Source: CAYVOX01 sp964453035 (GTDB lineage Bacteria > Chloroflexota > Anaerolineae > Anaerolineales > Anaerolineaceae). Taken from it: 42,968 nucleotides of DNA. Positions 25,345-33,087 of the stretch are shown here, piece by piece (position 1 is the first letter of the stretch; the number at the start of each line of letters is the position of its first letter). The position numbers and the translations under genes were made by a program. The notes beneath the pieces were generated by a model, which saw nothing but the letters and a program-made list of their open reading frames with translations, did not search any database and had not been told where the DNA came from. The stretch is from positions 1 through 42,968 of the forward strand of contig CAYVOX010000011.1 in the NCBI GenBank assembly GCA_964453035.1. The letters are read 5' to 3'.

Positions 25345-26769
25345 ATGGATACCTTCTTTCACCGCCTCGAAGAACGCGCCCGCGCTACCGGCTCGCTGCT
25401 GTGCATCGGGCTTGACCCGCACCCCGACCGGCTTTCCGAATTCAGCGCCGGAGAAGCCCGCGATTACTGCGTGCGCCTCATCCGCGCCACCGCAGACCTG
25501 GCTCTGGCATTCAAGCCCAATATCGCCCTGTTTGAATCACTGGGTGGTCCCGGCTGGGATGCGCTCAAAGAGGTCATCGCGGCGGTGCCAGATGGCATCC
25601 CTGTCATCCTGGATGCCAAGCGCGGCGAAACCTCCATCAACGCTGAAATCCAGGCCGAAACTGCCTTCCGCTCACTGGGCGCCCATGCCGTCACCCTCAA
25701 TCCCTACCTGGGTTACGATTCCATCTATCCCTTTATCAAGGATAGGGCTTGTGGCATCTTCCTGATGTGCAAAACCAACAACCCGGGCACCATTGACCTG
25801 CAGGAACTACCACTCTCCGGTGAGGGACAGCCGCTCCACCTCTACGAGAAAGTTGCCCTGTTGGCCCAGGAGTGGAACACGCAGGATAACATCGGCCTGC
25901 TGGTGAGCGCCACCGCACCCGAGGCATTGGCCCGCGTGCGCCAACTGGTGCCGGATTTATGGATCCTGGCGCCGGGGGTGGGCATGCACGGCAATGAGCT
26001 CTCCGCTGCCATCCAGAGCGGGCTGCGAGCCGATGGTCTGGGCTTGATGATTGCGGTCTCCCGCGCCCTGGCCGGGACTGCCGATCCGCGCCAGGTGGTG
26101 CTCAACCTGCACCGGCAAATCCGTGAACTGCTGGCAGCCGCCGTCGATCAATCCGCCCCGCAGGTAGAAAAAACCCCCTTCCCCGCCGCCCTCGCCGAGG
26201 ACCTCCTTCAGGCGGGCTGCGTGCGCTTCGGGCAGTTCACCCTCAAATCCGGCGCCGTTTCGCCCATCTACATTGACCTGCGCCAGCTCGTCTCTTACCC
26301 TCACCTGCTGGCGGAAGTGAGCGCCGCCTATTTGCCCATCCTGCGCCAGCTGGAATTTGACCGGCTGGCCGCCCTGCCCTATGCGGCCTTGCCCATCGCC
26401 ACCACCCTCAGCCTGCAAACCGGCTGGCCGGTGGTCTTCCCGCGCAAAGAAGCGCGCTCTTACGGCTCGCGGGCCGAGATTGAGGGCAAATTCACCGCCG
26501 GGGATCGCGTTGTCGTGCTTAACGACATCGCCGCCAACGGCTCCTGCAAATTTGAGCTCATCGAAAAATTGGCCGGGGCAGGCATGGTGGTTTCGCACGT
26601 GGTGGTGCTCATCGACCACCAGACCGGCACGGCTCAGATGCTGGCAAAATCCTGCCGCAAGCTGCACGCCGTGCTAAACCTCTCAGAACTGCTCGACTTC
26701 TACGAACGCCGCAAGCGCATCCCCACCGAGCAGATTACTGCGGCGCGCGCCTTTTTGCAAAAAGGATAA
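25345..26769 (+). CDS. pyrFE: Fused orotidine-5'-phosphate decarboxylase / orotate phosphoribosyltransferase
   Basis: A 474-residue protein carrying the last two steps of UMP synthesis in one chain, OMPDC first and OPRT second, the reverse of the animal enzyme. OMPDC half (about 1-260): CIGLDPHPDRL, KPNIALFESLG, the active-site ILDAKRGETS, NPYLGYDSIYPF and the phosphate-binding APGVGMHG ... IAVSRALAG. The motif usually reads DAKRGDI; here the second Asp is Glu. OPRT half (about 285-470): FTLKSGAVSPIYIDLR, PRKEARSYGSRAEIEG and VVVLNDIAANGSCKFE, where the PRPP loop usually reads DD-(V/I/L)-(I/V)-T-(T/S)-G. Fold and length of both halves are kept, but each has a deviating key motif. ATG 25345 begins the conserved N-terminus. 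The M48 gene follows 7 bp after the stop. Confidence 0.9.
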   Translation: MDTFFHRLEERARATGSLLCIGLDPHPDRLSEFSAGEARDYCVRLIRATADLALAFKPNIALFESLGGPGWDALKEVIAAVPDGIPVILDAKRGETSINAEIQAETAFRSLGAHAVTLNPYLGYDSIYPFIKDRACGIFLMCKTNNPGTIDLQELPLSGEGQPLHLYEKVALLAQEWNTQDNIGLLVSATAPEALARVRQLVPDLWILAPGVGMHGNELSAAIQSGLRADGLGLMIAVSRALAGTADPRQVVLNLHRQIRELLAAAVDQSAPQVEKTPFPAALAEDLLQAGCVRFGQFTLKSGAVSPIYIDLRQLVSYPHLLAEVSAAYLPILRQLEFDRLAALPYAALPIATTLSLQTGWPVVFPRKEARSYGSRAEIEGKFTAGDRVVVLNDIAANGSCKFELIEKLAGAGMVVSHVVVLIDHQTGTAQMLAKSCRKLHAVLNLSELLDFYERRKRIPTEQITAARAFLQKG

Positions 26770-26776
26770 CCTCCCC

Positions 26777-27568
26777 ATGACCCAGTACCGCTACCCAGGA
26801 GAGCAGGCCATTCTGATGGTGACTGTTGTTCTGGTGGGGGCGGTGCTGGTGCTCTCTGCGCTGCCCACCATGTGCCTGGTGCCCATCGCGGCGCTGGTGT
26901 TCATCGCCATCACTTACCAGTCCAGCCAGGCCCACCACCGTCAGTTGCTCAACTCGGGCACGCTCGTCTCCCCTCAGCACACCCCTCGCCTGGCTCAGTT
27001 GGCGCTCGAGTGCGTGCAGCGCCTGCGCCCGGGCGCTGTGCAATTCTTTGTATTACCCTCAAAACAACTCAACGCCTACACTTTTGGCCTCTCCAGTCCC
27101 AACGCGGTGGTCATCTTCAGCCCCATGCTGGAGGTGATGGATGAAGAGGAACTCAAGTTCGTCATCGGTCACGAGCTCGGTCACGTGGCGCTGGGCCATT
27201 CCTGGATTAATACCCTGCTCGGCGGCATGGCAGGCGTGCCCACCACCTTCGCCGGGGCCATCTTGCTCACCCTGGCTTTCCGCTGGTGGAATCGGGCCTG
27301 CGAGTTCTCCTGCGACCGTGCCGGGTTGATTGCCTGCGGCAGCATCAACAAAGCCGTTTCCGCCCTGGCGCAGTTGGCAGTCGGTGATATCAACAGCCAG
27401 GCTGAACTGAACCGCGCCCTGGCGCTCATTGAAAAGCAGGACGACAGCTTCAGCAATGTGCTCGCCGAAACGCTCTCCACCCACCCAATGGTGGTCAAGC
27501 GCATCAAAGAACTTCAGAAGTACGCGGCTTCAGCCGATTACGCCAAAATCCGGCAGCAAATCCGCTAG
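26777..27568 (+). CDS. M48-family membrane zinc metalloprotease
   Basis: A 263-residue protease. Two hydrophobic segments (about 13-50) anchor it in the membrane. The zinc motif HELGHVALGH (HExxH) lies near residue 130, and the third ligand Glu is in RACEFSCDRAG. Another hydrophobic helix (TTFAGAILLTLAF) lies between, as in HtpX/M48 enzymes, which degrade misfolded membrane proteins. It is shorter than HtpX and closer to M48 family members with a LNAYTFG ... PNAVVIFSPML strand. AGGATAA lies upstream of the ATG. The stop of pyrFE is 7 bp before, so they probably form one transcript, though no functional link is evident. Confidence 0.9.
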   Translation: MTQYRYPGEQAILMVTVVLVGAVLVLSALPTMCLVPIAALVFIAITYQSSQAHHRQLLNSGTLVSPQHTPRLAQLALECVQRLRPGAVQFFVLPSKQLNAYTFGLSSPNAVVIFSPMLEVMDEEELKFVIGHELGHVALGHSWINTLLGGMAGVPTTFAGAILLTLAFRWWNRACEFSCDRAGLIACGSINKAVSALAQLAVGDINSQAELNRALALIEKQDDSFSNVLAETLSTHPMVVKRIKELQKYAASADYAKIRQQIR

Positions 27569-27625
27569 AATCCATCAATTCCACCCCCCTCTCAGCAATT
27601 CTCATCCAACACTTATCCAGACCTC

Positions 27626-27667
27626 TTGACTTGTCCTTCTGAATTTAGTATCATCTTTATATCAAAT
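27626..27667 (+). promoter_or_regulatory. marR promoter with overlapping operator half-site
   Basis: TTGACT (27626-27631), 17-bp spacer, TATCAT (27649-27654): a strong sigma-70 promoter. At the expected transcript start lies ATATCAAAT (27659-27667), also present before yceI. Autoregulation by the MarR product is a reasonable inference. Confidence 0.65.
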
Positions 27668-27686
27668 TATTTTATTTAGAGTAAAT

Positions 27687-28136
27687 ATGCCAACACACTA
27701 CTCCGGAACACCCCAACAGGTACTCGCGCTGGATACTTTCATTAAGTTTACCCGCGCATCTGCCACCCTTGAGTCCTTCCTCTACCAGAACAAAGTCCTG
27801 GAAGGCCTCACCCCCTCCCAGTTCGGCGTGCTGGAGACGCTCTACCACCTCGGTCCGCTCTGCCAGGGCGAACTGAGCGGCAAGCTGTACAAATCCACCG
27901 GCAATATGACCCTGGTGCTGGATAACCTGGAGAAGCGCGGTCTTGTGCGCCGCGAGCGCGAGCGCGAAGACCGCCGCCTGGTCACCGTGCACCTCACTCC
28001 CACCGGCGAGCTCACCATCCGCAGGATCTTCCCGCAGGTGGCGGCTCAAATCACGGCACAACTCAACGCGCTCACCGCCGAGGAACAAGAAACCCTCGGC
28101 CAACTGTGCAAAAAGCTCGGTAAAGGTCTGCGCTAA
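27687..28136 (+). CDS. MarR-family transcriptional regulator
   Basis: A 149-residue winged-helix regulator, normally a homodimer that leaves its palindromic operator when it binds a small ligand or is oxidised. The winged-helix region is LTPSQFGVLETLYHLG ... GELSGKLYKSTGNMTLVLDNLEKRGLVRR (recognition helix near residues 65-80), and the wing is REREREDRRLVTVHLT. The dimer helices are N- and C-terminal. No Shine-Dalgarno is obvious before ATG 27687. yceI follows 91 bp downstream, and both upstream regions share ATATCAAAT, so yceI is the likely target as well as marR itself. Confidence 0.92.
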   Translation: MPTHYSGTPQQVLALDTFIKFTRASATLESFLYQNKVLEGLTPSQFGVLETLYHLGPLCQGELSGKLYKSTGNMTLVLDNLEKRGLVRREREREDRRLVTVHLTPTGELTIRRIFPQVAAQITAQLNALTAEEQETLGQLCKKLGKGLR

Positions 28137-28188
28137 CGCTGGTCTCACTCAACCCTGGCGGATGTGCAGGTTCTTTTTAAAAATATAT

Positions 28189-28200
28189 TTTGATATCAAA
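28189..28200. promoter_or_regulatory. Candidate MarR operator before yceI
   Basis: Perfect 12-bp palindrome TTTGATATCAAA in an AT-rich stretch 28 bp before the yceI start. Its right half, extended by one base (ATATCAAAT), recurs at 27659-27667 before marR. It overlaps the likely promoter of yceI, though no clean -10 could be fixed. Confidence 0.6.
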
Positions 28201-28227
28201 TAACACTATATAAAAATGTTGTTTATC

Positions 28228-28662
28228 ATGTCCTGGATCATTGATCCCGCCCACACCCAGATTCAGTTTTCAGTCCGCCATATGATGATCGCAAAGGTGC
28301 GCGACTCGTTTGAGAAATTCTCCGGCGTTGTCAACCTGGATGAAAACCACCCTGCCAGCACCACCCTCGACATTCAGATTGAAACTGCCAGCCTCAACAC
28401 CCGCGAACCTCAACGTGACGCCCACCTGCGCTCGGCGGATTTCTTCAGCGCCGAAGCCTTCCCTATCATGACCTTCGTCAGCGAAAAGGTGGAGGTCACC
28501 GGCGAAGCCCACGCCAACCTTTACGGTCATCTCACCATTCGCGATATCACCCGTCCGGTCACCCTGAAGGTGGAGTTTCTGGGCATGGCAAAAAGCCCCT
28601 GGGGAAAGACTTCCGCCGGGTTTGCCGCCCACGGCAAGATTAACCGCAAGGAAACGAGTTGA
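28228..28662 (+). CDS. YceI-family lipid-binding protein, C-terminally truncated
   Basis: YceI-like protein, an extended lipocalin-like barrel that binds polyisoprenoids or quinones. This copy has 144 residues. MSWIIDPAHTQIQFSVRHMM, VVNLDENHPASTTLDIQI, HLRSADFFSAEAFPIMTF, HLTIRDITRPVTL and GKINRKETS are typical, up to the INRK(D/E) segment. Members then continue about 30 residues (FGLxW ... V ... I.L), but here a TGA follows four codons after INRK. I checked the other two frames downstream and neither restores the family tail. No signal peptide is present. The start at 28228 rather than 28216 fits the family N-terminus. The gene may be recently broken, or the end may be an assembly error. Confidence 0.8.
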   Translation: MSWIIDPAHTQIQFSVRHMMIAKVRDSFEKFSGVVNLDENHPASTTLDIQIETASLNTREPQRDAHLRSADFFSAEAFPIMTFVSEKVEVTGEAHANLYGHLTIRDITRPVTLKVEFLGMAKSPWGKTSAGFAAHGKINRKETS

Positions 28663-28737
28663 TTAAACAGTCCGAATCCGCTGCTGAAGCAACTCTTTCC
28701 GCCTGACGATACTTCTTTTCTTCCTCTCTCTCCTCCC

Positions 28738-28763
28738 ACCTCCCGCCTGCTCAGTCGGGAGGT
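28738..28763. other. Hairpin between yceI and nurA
   Basis: ACCTCCCG (28738-28745) and CGGGAGGT (28756-28763) form an 8-bp stem with a 10-nt loop. No U tract follows, so it is at best a weak or factor-dependent terminator for the marR-yceI unit. The rest of 28663-28801 holds nothing recognisable. Confidence 0.4.
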
Positions 28764-28801
28764 TCGCTTCGGGCAATTATGGTCGTCATTTCGGAAAAAT
28801 A

Positions 28802-28830
28802 TTGCCCTACAACCTTATTTCCAGTATAAT
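28802..28830 (+). promoter_or_regulatory. Promoter of the nurA operon
   Basis: TTGCCC (28802-28807), 17-bp spacer, TATAAT (28825-28830), 33 bp before the nurA ATG, which has its own AAGGGG ribosome site. It would drive nurA, the HAS-barrel gene and herA together. Confidence 0.7.
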
Positions 28831-28863
28831 TCAAACAAATGTTCGATTGCGCAAGGGGAAAGC

Positions 28864-30051
28864 ATGCCCATTAATTATCAACAAATCCAATCGCAGATCA
28901 AAAGCCTGGGCCAGCAAGCCCGGGAGCAGGAAAAGCGCATCCAAACTCGGCGCGAGAAAGCGCTTCAATTGCTGCGCCAGTACGCTGAACGTCTGGAGGA
29001 CTTGAAAGCCCTGCTGGCGCGGGCCGAGCGCGAAAATCCCAACCTGCGTTGCGCCTTGCCGCTGGATGAACCCCTCACTGCTGCGCTGCCCACCCCCCCA
29101 TTGAGCGAAGCGCTGGTCATCCTGGCAGCGGATGGCTCTCAAATTGACCCCGACCGCCACGCCGCGGTGGAATTCAGCGTGATTAACGCCGGCGCCTTCA
29201 GAGTCCAGCCCAATCACCCCATCCCGCCTGCCGAAATCATCAAAACCAGGCTGCTCTTTGGAGAAGACCTCAGGCCTGAGGGTGTGCACATCAGCGAGGA
29301 AATCGTAGCCCTGCTGCGCGACCTGGCCGAGCGCGAGCTGTTGGCGGAACTGGCCGCCGGGGAGAGCCTTCCGGTTGTCACGCTCACGGATGGGCCGCTC
29401 GAATTATTCCGCGAGAAAGAAACCCGCGCCGCCAAAATCTACCAGCTGAACTTCACCAGGTACCTGGCTGCGCTTGAAATGCTTGAGAGCATGAGCGCCG
29501 TCACCGCCGGTTATGTGGACCGTCCGCGGGCCAACCTGGTGGTAAACCTGCTGGAACTGACGCAGATTGCCGAACCTGAGTTTGCTCGAAAAGCCGGCAA
29601 AGAGCATGAACTGGAAGGGGTATACGATGCCGACCTGTACGTGACCCTGCTTCAGCCAGGCGAACGCAGCCCCATCTATGCCATCAAATCCCCTTCGGCG
29701 CGGGATTTTACCCACGGACTTGCCCTGCACTTTTTCTACATCAACGTTGGCAGAGAAGGTCAACCCTCCATAGCCCGGGTTGAGGTACCGGCCTGGGTGG
29801 TTCAGCACCCCATCTTGCTGAACCGCCTGCACGCCACCCTGGTCAGCCAGTGCCAGGTGATCGGTTCGCGGCCCTTCCCCTACGCCCTGCACCGCGCCCA
29901 CGAGGTTGCTGTGGTCTCCCACTTTGAAAAAGAGCAGCTCGAAAACCTCATAGTCAAAACTCTGATCGAGCAAGGATTTCTGCCGCCGCACGTCTCCAAC
30001 AAGCAATTCCTCAAAAACAGCTTCGGAAAACGCACGAGGTACACACCATGA
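28864..30051 (+). CDS. nurA: NurA-type 5'-3' nuclease
   Basis: A 395-residue NurA-domain nuclease. In archaea NurA works with the HerA ATPase to resect DNA ends for recombination. An N-terminal coiled coil (about 5-55) precedes the catalytic domain: AADGSQIDPDRH (D90) and VVTLTDGPLELF (D176) hold two metal-binding Asp residues. The C-terminal YALHRAHEVAVVSHFEKEQLE matches the family's end region, with a further His/Asp region between. All parts of the family are present. AAGGGG lies before the ATG. Its TGA overlaps the next start (ATGA), so the three genes form a tight operon. Confidence 0.9.
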   Translation: MPINYQQIQSQIKSLGQQAREQEKRIQTRREKALQLLRQYAERLEDLKALLARAERENPNLRCALPLDEPLTAALPTPPLSEALVILAADGSQIDPDRHAAVEFSVINAGAFRVQPNHPIPPAEIIKTRLLFGEDLRPEGVHISEEIVALLRDLAERELLAELAAGESLPVVTLTDGPLELFREKETRAAKIYQLNFTRYLAALEMLESMSAVTAGYVDRPRANLVVNLLELTQIAEPEFARKAGKEHELEGVYDADLYVTLLQPGERSPIYAIKSPSARDFTHGLALHFFYINVGREGQPSIARVEVPAWVVQHPILLNRLHATLVSQCQVIGSRPFPYALHRAHEVAVVSHFEKEQLENLIVKTLIEQGFLPPHVSNKQFLKNSFGKRTRYTP

Positions 30052-30650
30052 ACCCTCTCGAGATTGGAAAACTGCTGCGCGCCAGCATCACCGGTTGCGT
30101 GGTGGGCTGCCGCGCTTCTCAAATGACCGTGCCAGCCTTTGGCGGGATGGTGCGCATCCCCCTGGAGGACGGTTACCAGGTTTACGGCGTAATTTACGAC
30201 ATCCACATTGATGACGACGGCCTGGTACGCCAGCTGGTCACAGCCGATGGCGTTTCTGCGGATGTCATCCTGGATAACCGCCTCAACCGCAATGTGCCGG
30301 TGGAAATCAGCGTGCTCTTCACCGGTTACCAGCAGGGAAAAGCGGTGATGCACCTGCTGCCCCCGCGCCCCCCACTCACCCTGGATGCCATGTACCCCTG
30401 CGAACCGGATGAAATTTCCGCCTTTACGCTCGCCGGGCGTTTTGGCTACTTCCGCCACATCCTGCGCGCCGCCGAGCTGCCCCTGGGCGAACTGCTGGCA
30501 GCCCACCTGCTGCAGGCCAGCCAGGCGCACGCTCTGCGCGGAAATACAGGCTGGCTGGATGCCGCCATCCAGGAACTCATCACCCTGCTGCGAGATGACT
30601 ACCCCACGCTGATGACCGTCCTGAGCGCCGTCGGCGAGATTAAGGAGTGA
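30048..30650 (+). CDS. HAS-barrel-like protein between nurA and herA
   Basis: A 200-residue protein with no known name to me. Residues 33-51 read GMVRIPLEDGYQVYGVIYD. They match the pattern of HerA residues 37-55 in the next gene (GSFVTISSEDWKFYGLVTD): V-x-I-x-x-E-D-x-x-x-x-Y-G-x-(V/I)-x-D with one extra residue. The N-terminal half is thus probably a HAS-type beta-barrel like the one that opens HerA and contacts NurA. The C-terminal half (about 115-200) is helical and lacks known motifs. No ATPase or nuclease residues are visible. Its start overlaps the nurA stop (ATGA), and its TGA lies 2 nt before the herA ATG. An adaptor or assembly role is inference. Confidence 0.7.
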   Translation: MNPLEIGKLLRASITGCVVGCRASQMTVPAFGGMVRIPLEDGYQVYGVIYDIHIDDDGLVRQLVTADGVSADVILDNRLNRNVPVEISVLFTGYQQGKAVMHLLPPRPPLTLDAMYPCEPDEISAFTLAGRFGYFRHILRAAELPLGELLAAHLLQASQAHALRGNTGWLDAAIQELITLLRDDYPTLMTVLSAVGEIKE

Positions 30651-30652
30651 AA

Positions 30653-32362
30653 ATGAGCCCGACCAACCCTTCGTCTGAGCAAATTGGCTATATTGTGGGC
30701 GGCAGCCTCAAGGATAACCTGCGCGTGCGTCTGACGGTCCCTCCGCAGGAGGTGCAGGAGGGCAGTTTCGTCACCATCTCCTCAGAGGATTGGAAGTTTT
30801 ACGGCCTGGTGACTGACCTGCAGTTGGGTTCCACCGATCCACGCTTTGCCGATGAACAATCGGAAACGCGCCTGCCGCTCAGCGTGGCGCGCCTGCTGCA
30901 CGGGCAAACCCTCTTCACCAACCTTGAGGTGATGCCCGCCCTGATGCGTGAAGTGGGACCCGAACCCGGCGCGCCGGATTACGAACGCCGCAAAGCCGAA
31001 TGGGATTCTAAATACGCCAAATCAGAGCCGCCCCTGCTGCCCATTAAAACGGTGCCCTCGCACCACGCCCCGGTGCAGCGCGCCCACGCCGGCGATGTTG
31101 CCGATATCTTCGGCGACCCGGCCCGCCCCGAAAACTTCATCATCGGTTACACCCGTGAGCAGGGGCACCCGGTATGCGTTAACCTGGGCAAGTTTGTCCA
31201 GCGTTCGGCGGGCATTTTCGGCGCCACTGGCACAGGCAAATCCTTCCTCACCCGCATCATGCTCGCCGGGCTCATCAAATACGATCGAGCCTCGGTGCTG
31301 GTGCTGGATATGCACAACGAATACGGCTTTGACGATACATCCTCAGATACGGGTCTCAGGACGATTGGCCTGCACACCAAGTTCGCCTCGCGAGTGCGGG
31401 TAGTGGGGCTGGGAAGGGGCACCTCCATCCGCGACAAGACGCCCGATTTTCACCTGGAAATTGGCGAAAGCGACATCTTCCCCGGCGATATCGAAATGCT
31501 CACCCGCGAACTCAACCTCAAAGAGACCACCCCTGCCACGCTGGAGGCATTAACACACGAATTCGGCGCCAGGTGGTTCCACGAGTTCCGGAATATGACC
31601 CAGGGAGAAACGGTTGAGGATGAAAACGGCAAGCGCGTGCCCGCCAACGGCTCGGTGGAGTACTGGGCGCGGGAGGCAGGCATCAACGAAATGGCTGCCA
31701 GCGCGCTCAAAACCAAGTTAAACCGGGTCTTCAACCGCCCGTATATCGTCGAAAAGCCGGTCAACGACTCCCTCCAGGAAATCATCAATACCCTCGATGC
31801 CGGCAAGCACGTCATCCTATCCTTTGGCGATTACGAATCCGACCTGGATTACCTGCTGGTGGCCAACATCCTCACCAGGCGCATCCGCCAGGCCTGGGTG
31901 GAAAAGACCAACCGCTTCCGCAGCCACGGTGAAAGAGAGCCCCGCCCCCTGGTGGTGGTGGTTGAAGAAGCCCACAAGCTGCTCAACCGCGAAATGGCCG
32001 CGCAGACGGCCTTCAGCACCATCGCGCGCGAGATGCGCAAGTATTACGTCACGCTGCTCATCATTGACCAGCGCCCCTCGCAGATTGATGACGAGGTCCT
32101 CTCGCAGCTCGGCACGCGCATCTCCGGGGCCCTGGGAGATGAGAACGACATCCAGGCTGCGCTCTCAGGCCAGCCAGGCAAAGAATCGCTGCGCGGCATG
32201 CTTTCACGATTGCAACCCAAGGAAGAGGTGCTGCTGCTGGGCTGGGGCGTGCCCATGCCCCTACCGGTGCGCTCGCGCCGCTATGATGATAAATTCTGGG
32301 AAGAGTTGCTCGGAAAAGATAAATTTGATTCCGCCCGGGCCCTCAAAGAACTGGGCTTCTAG
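30653..32362 (+). CDS. herA: HerA-family DNA translocase ATPase
   Basis: A 569-residue FtsK-like hexameric ATPase of the HerA family, which feeds DNA to NurA in end resection. The N-terminal HAS barrel is about residues 10-95. The RecA-like core has Walker A GATGTGKS (190-197), VLVLDMHNEYGFD after it, and Walker B LVVVVEEAHKLL (about 427-438). An Arg-finger-like RPSQIDDEVLSQLGTRI and the C-terminal GWGVPMPLPVRSRRYDD latch follow. ATG 30653, preceded by AAGGAG at 30642-30647, was chosen over an in-frame GTG at 30647. It ends the operon and converges with the PAP2 gene at 32390. Confidence 0.93.
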   Translation: MSPTNPSSEQIGYIVGGSLKDNLRVRLTVPPQEVQEGSFVTISSEDWKFYGLVTDLQLGSTDPRFADEQSETRLPLSVARLLHGQTLFTNLEVMPALMREVGPEPGAPDYERRKAEWDSKYAKSEPPLLPIKTVPSHHAPVQRAHAGDVADIFGDPARPENFIIGYTREQGHPVCVNLGKFVQRSAGIFGATGTGKSFLTRIMLAGLIKYDRASVLVLDMHNEYGFDDTSSDTGLRTIGLHTKFASRVRVVGLGRGTSIRDKTPDFHLEIGESDIFPGDIEMLTRELNLKETTPATLEALTHEFGARWFHEFRNMTQGETVEDENGKRVPANGSVEYWAREAGINEMAASALKTKLNRVFNRPYIVEKPVNDSLQEIINTLDAGKHVILSFGDYESDLDYLLVANILTRRIRQAWVEKTNRFRSHGEREPRPLVVVVEEAHKLLNREMAAQTAFSTIAREMRKYYVTLLIIDQRPSQIDDEVLSQLGTRISGALGDENDIQAALSGQPGKESLRGMLSRLQPKEEVLLLGWGVPMPLPVRSRRYDDKFWEELLGKDKFDSARALKELGF

Positions 32363-32389
32363 CGCCTCAGACGACCTGGCAGACCTGTT

Positions 32390-32839
32390 CTAGTGCCAGA
32401 ACAGCCACACCACCAGCGCAATAATCAACCCCAGGATCACCCCCGCCACCACCTGGCGAGGGGTGTGTCCCAGCACTTCTTTGAGCTGATCCTCCGAAAG
32501 GGGATGGCCCGCCAGTAGTTCATCAATAATCTTGTTGATTTTTTTGGCGTGGAAGCCCGCCTGGCGCCGCACGCCGGCGGCATCGTACACCACAATCATC
32601 ATGACGGTGAACGCCACCGCAAAAAGCGGTGAATTGAAGCCCGCGTACAGCCCGGTGGAGAGCATGGTGCTGGTGACCAGCGCTGAATGGGAGCTGGGCA
32701 TGCCTCCCGGGCTAAACCACAATGCCCAGTTCCACTTCTTAGTGATGGCATATTCAATCGGAATTTTTAGGAATCCGGATAGGAACCAGGCAATCATGGA
32801 AGTCATAAAAACCTGATTGCTAAACAATTCCTGCCACAT
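32390..32839 (-). CDS. Divergent PAP2-family membrane protein (YuiD-like)
   Basis: A 149-residue integral membrane protein of the DUF212/divergent PAP2 family. It has several hydrophobic segments (MTSMIAWFLSGFLKI; FAVAFTVMMIVVYDAAG; VVAGVILGLIIALVVWLFW). The motif WFSPGGMPSSHSALVTS corresponds to the SGxxSSHS phosphatase motif and is followed by YDAAGVRRQAGFHAKKIN. It probably dephosphorylates or binds an isoprenoid or lipid phosphate, but no activity is established. It is the last gene of the operon that starts with diacylglycerol kinase, 2 bp after the end of xseB. Confidence 0.9.
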   Translation of the reverse strand: MWQELFSNQVFMTSMIAWFLSGFLKIPIEYAITKKWNWALWFSPGGMPSSHSALVTSTMLSTGLYAGFNSPLFAVAFTVMMIVVYDAAGVRRQAGFHAKKINKIIDELLAGHPLSEDQLKEVLGHTPRQVVAGVILGLIIALVVWLFWH

Positions 32840-32841
32840 GC

Positions 32842-33078
32842 TCAGTTCTGTCCTTGCTCAAGGTCAGCCTGTTCTTCCCCGCTCAATTTGCGCACTTTAA
32901 GCTCAGCCTGGTCAAGCAGAGCCGCGCAGCGCTGAACCAGGGCCAACCCGCGTTCCATCAACACCAGGTTTTCGTCCAGCGAGGCCGGGTTTTGTTCCAG
33001 AGCCAGAGAGATGTGCTCAAGCTCAGCAAAAGCTTCTTCATAGCTCAGGTTTTCAACAGGCACAGGGTTCGAATCCAT
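32842..33078 (-). CDS. xseB: Exodeoxyribonuclease VII small subunit
   Basis: A 78-residue all-helical protein, the usual length. LSYEEAFAELEHISLALEQN and ASLDENLVLMERGLALVQRCAALLDQAELKV are the family's two long helices. XseB binds XseA to form the ssDNA exonuclease. ATG 33078 follows AGGAG (6-nt spacing) located within the xseA stop region. xseA ends 9 bp upstream, so the two subunits are co-translated. Confidence 0.93.
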   Translation of the reverse strand: MDSNPVPVENLSYEEAFAELEHISLALEQNPASLDENLVLMERGLALVQRCAALLDQAELKVRKLSGEEQADLEQGQN

Positions 33079-33087
33079 CAACCACTC

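Noticed and set aside
28864..32362. NurA-HerA as a phage-defence system
   Set aside because: HerA pairs with SIR2 or other effectors in defence, but here it pairs with a complete NurA and no toxin-like effector; the housekeeping context suggests repair.
33060..33078. GGGTTCGAATCC resembles the T-loop of a tRNA
   Set aside because: It lies in the start of xseB, encoding DSNPVP in frame; no acceptor stem or anticodon arm flanks it.
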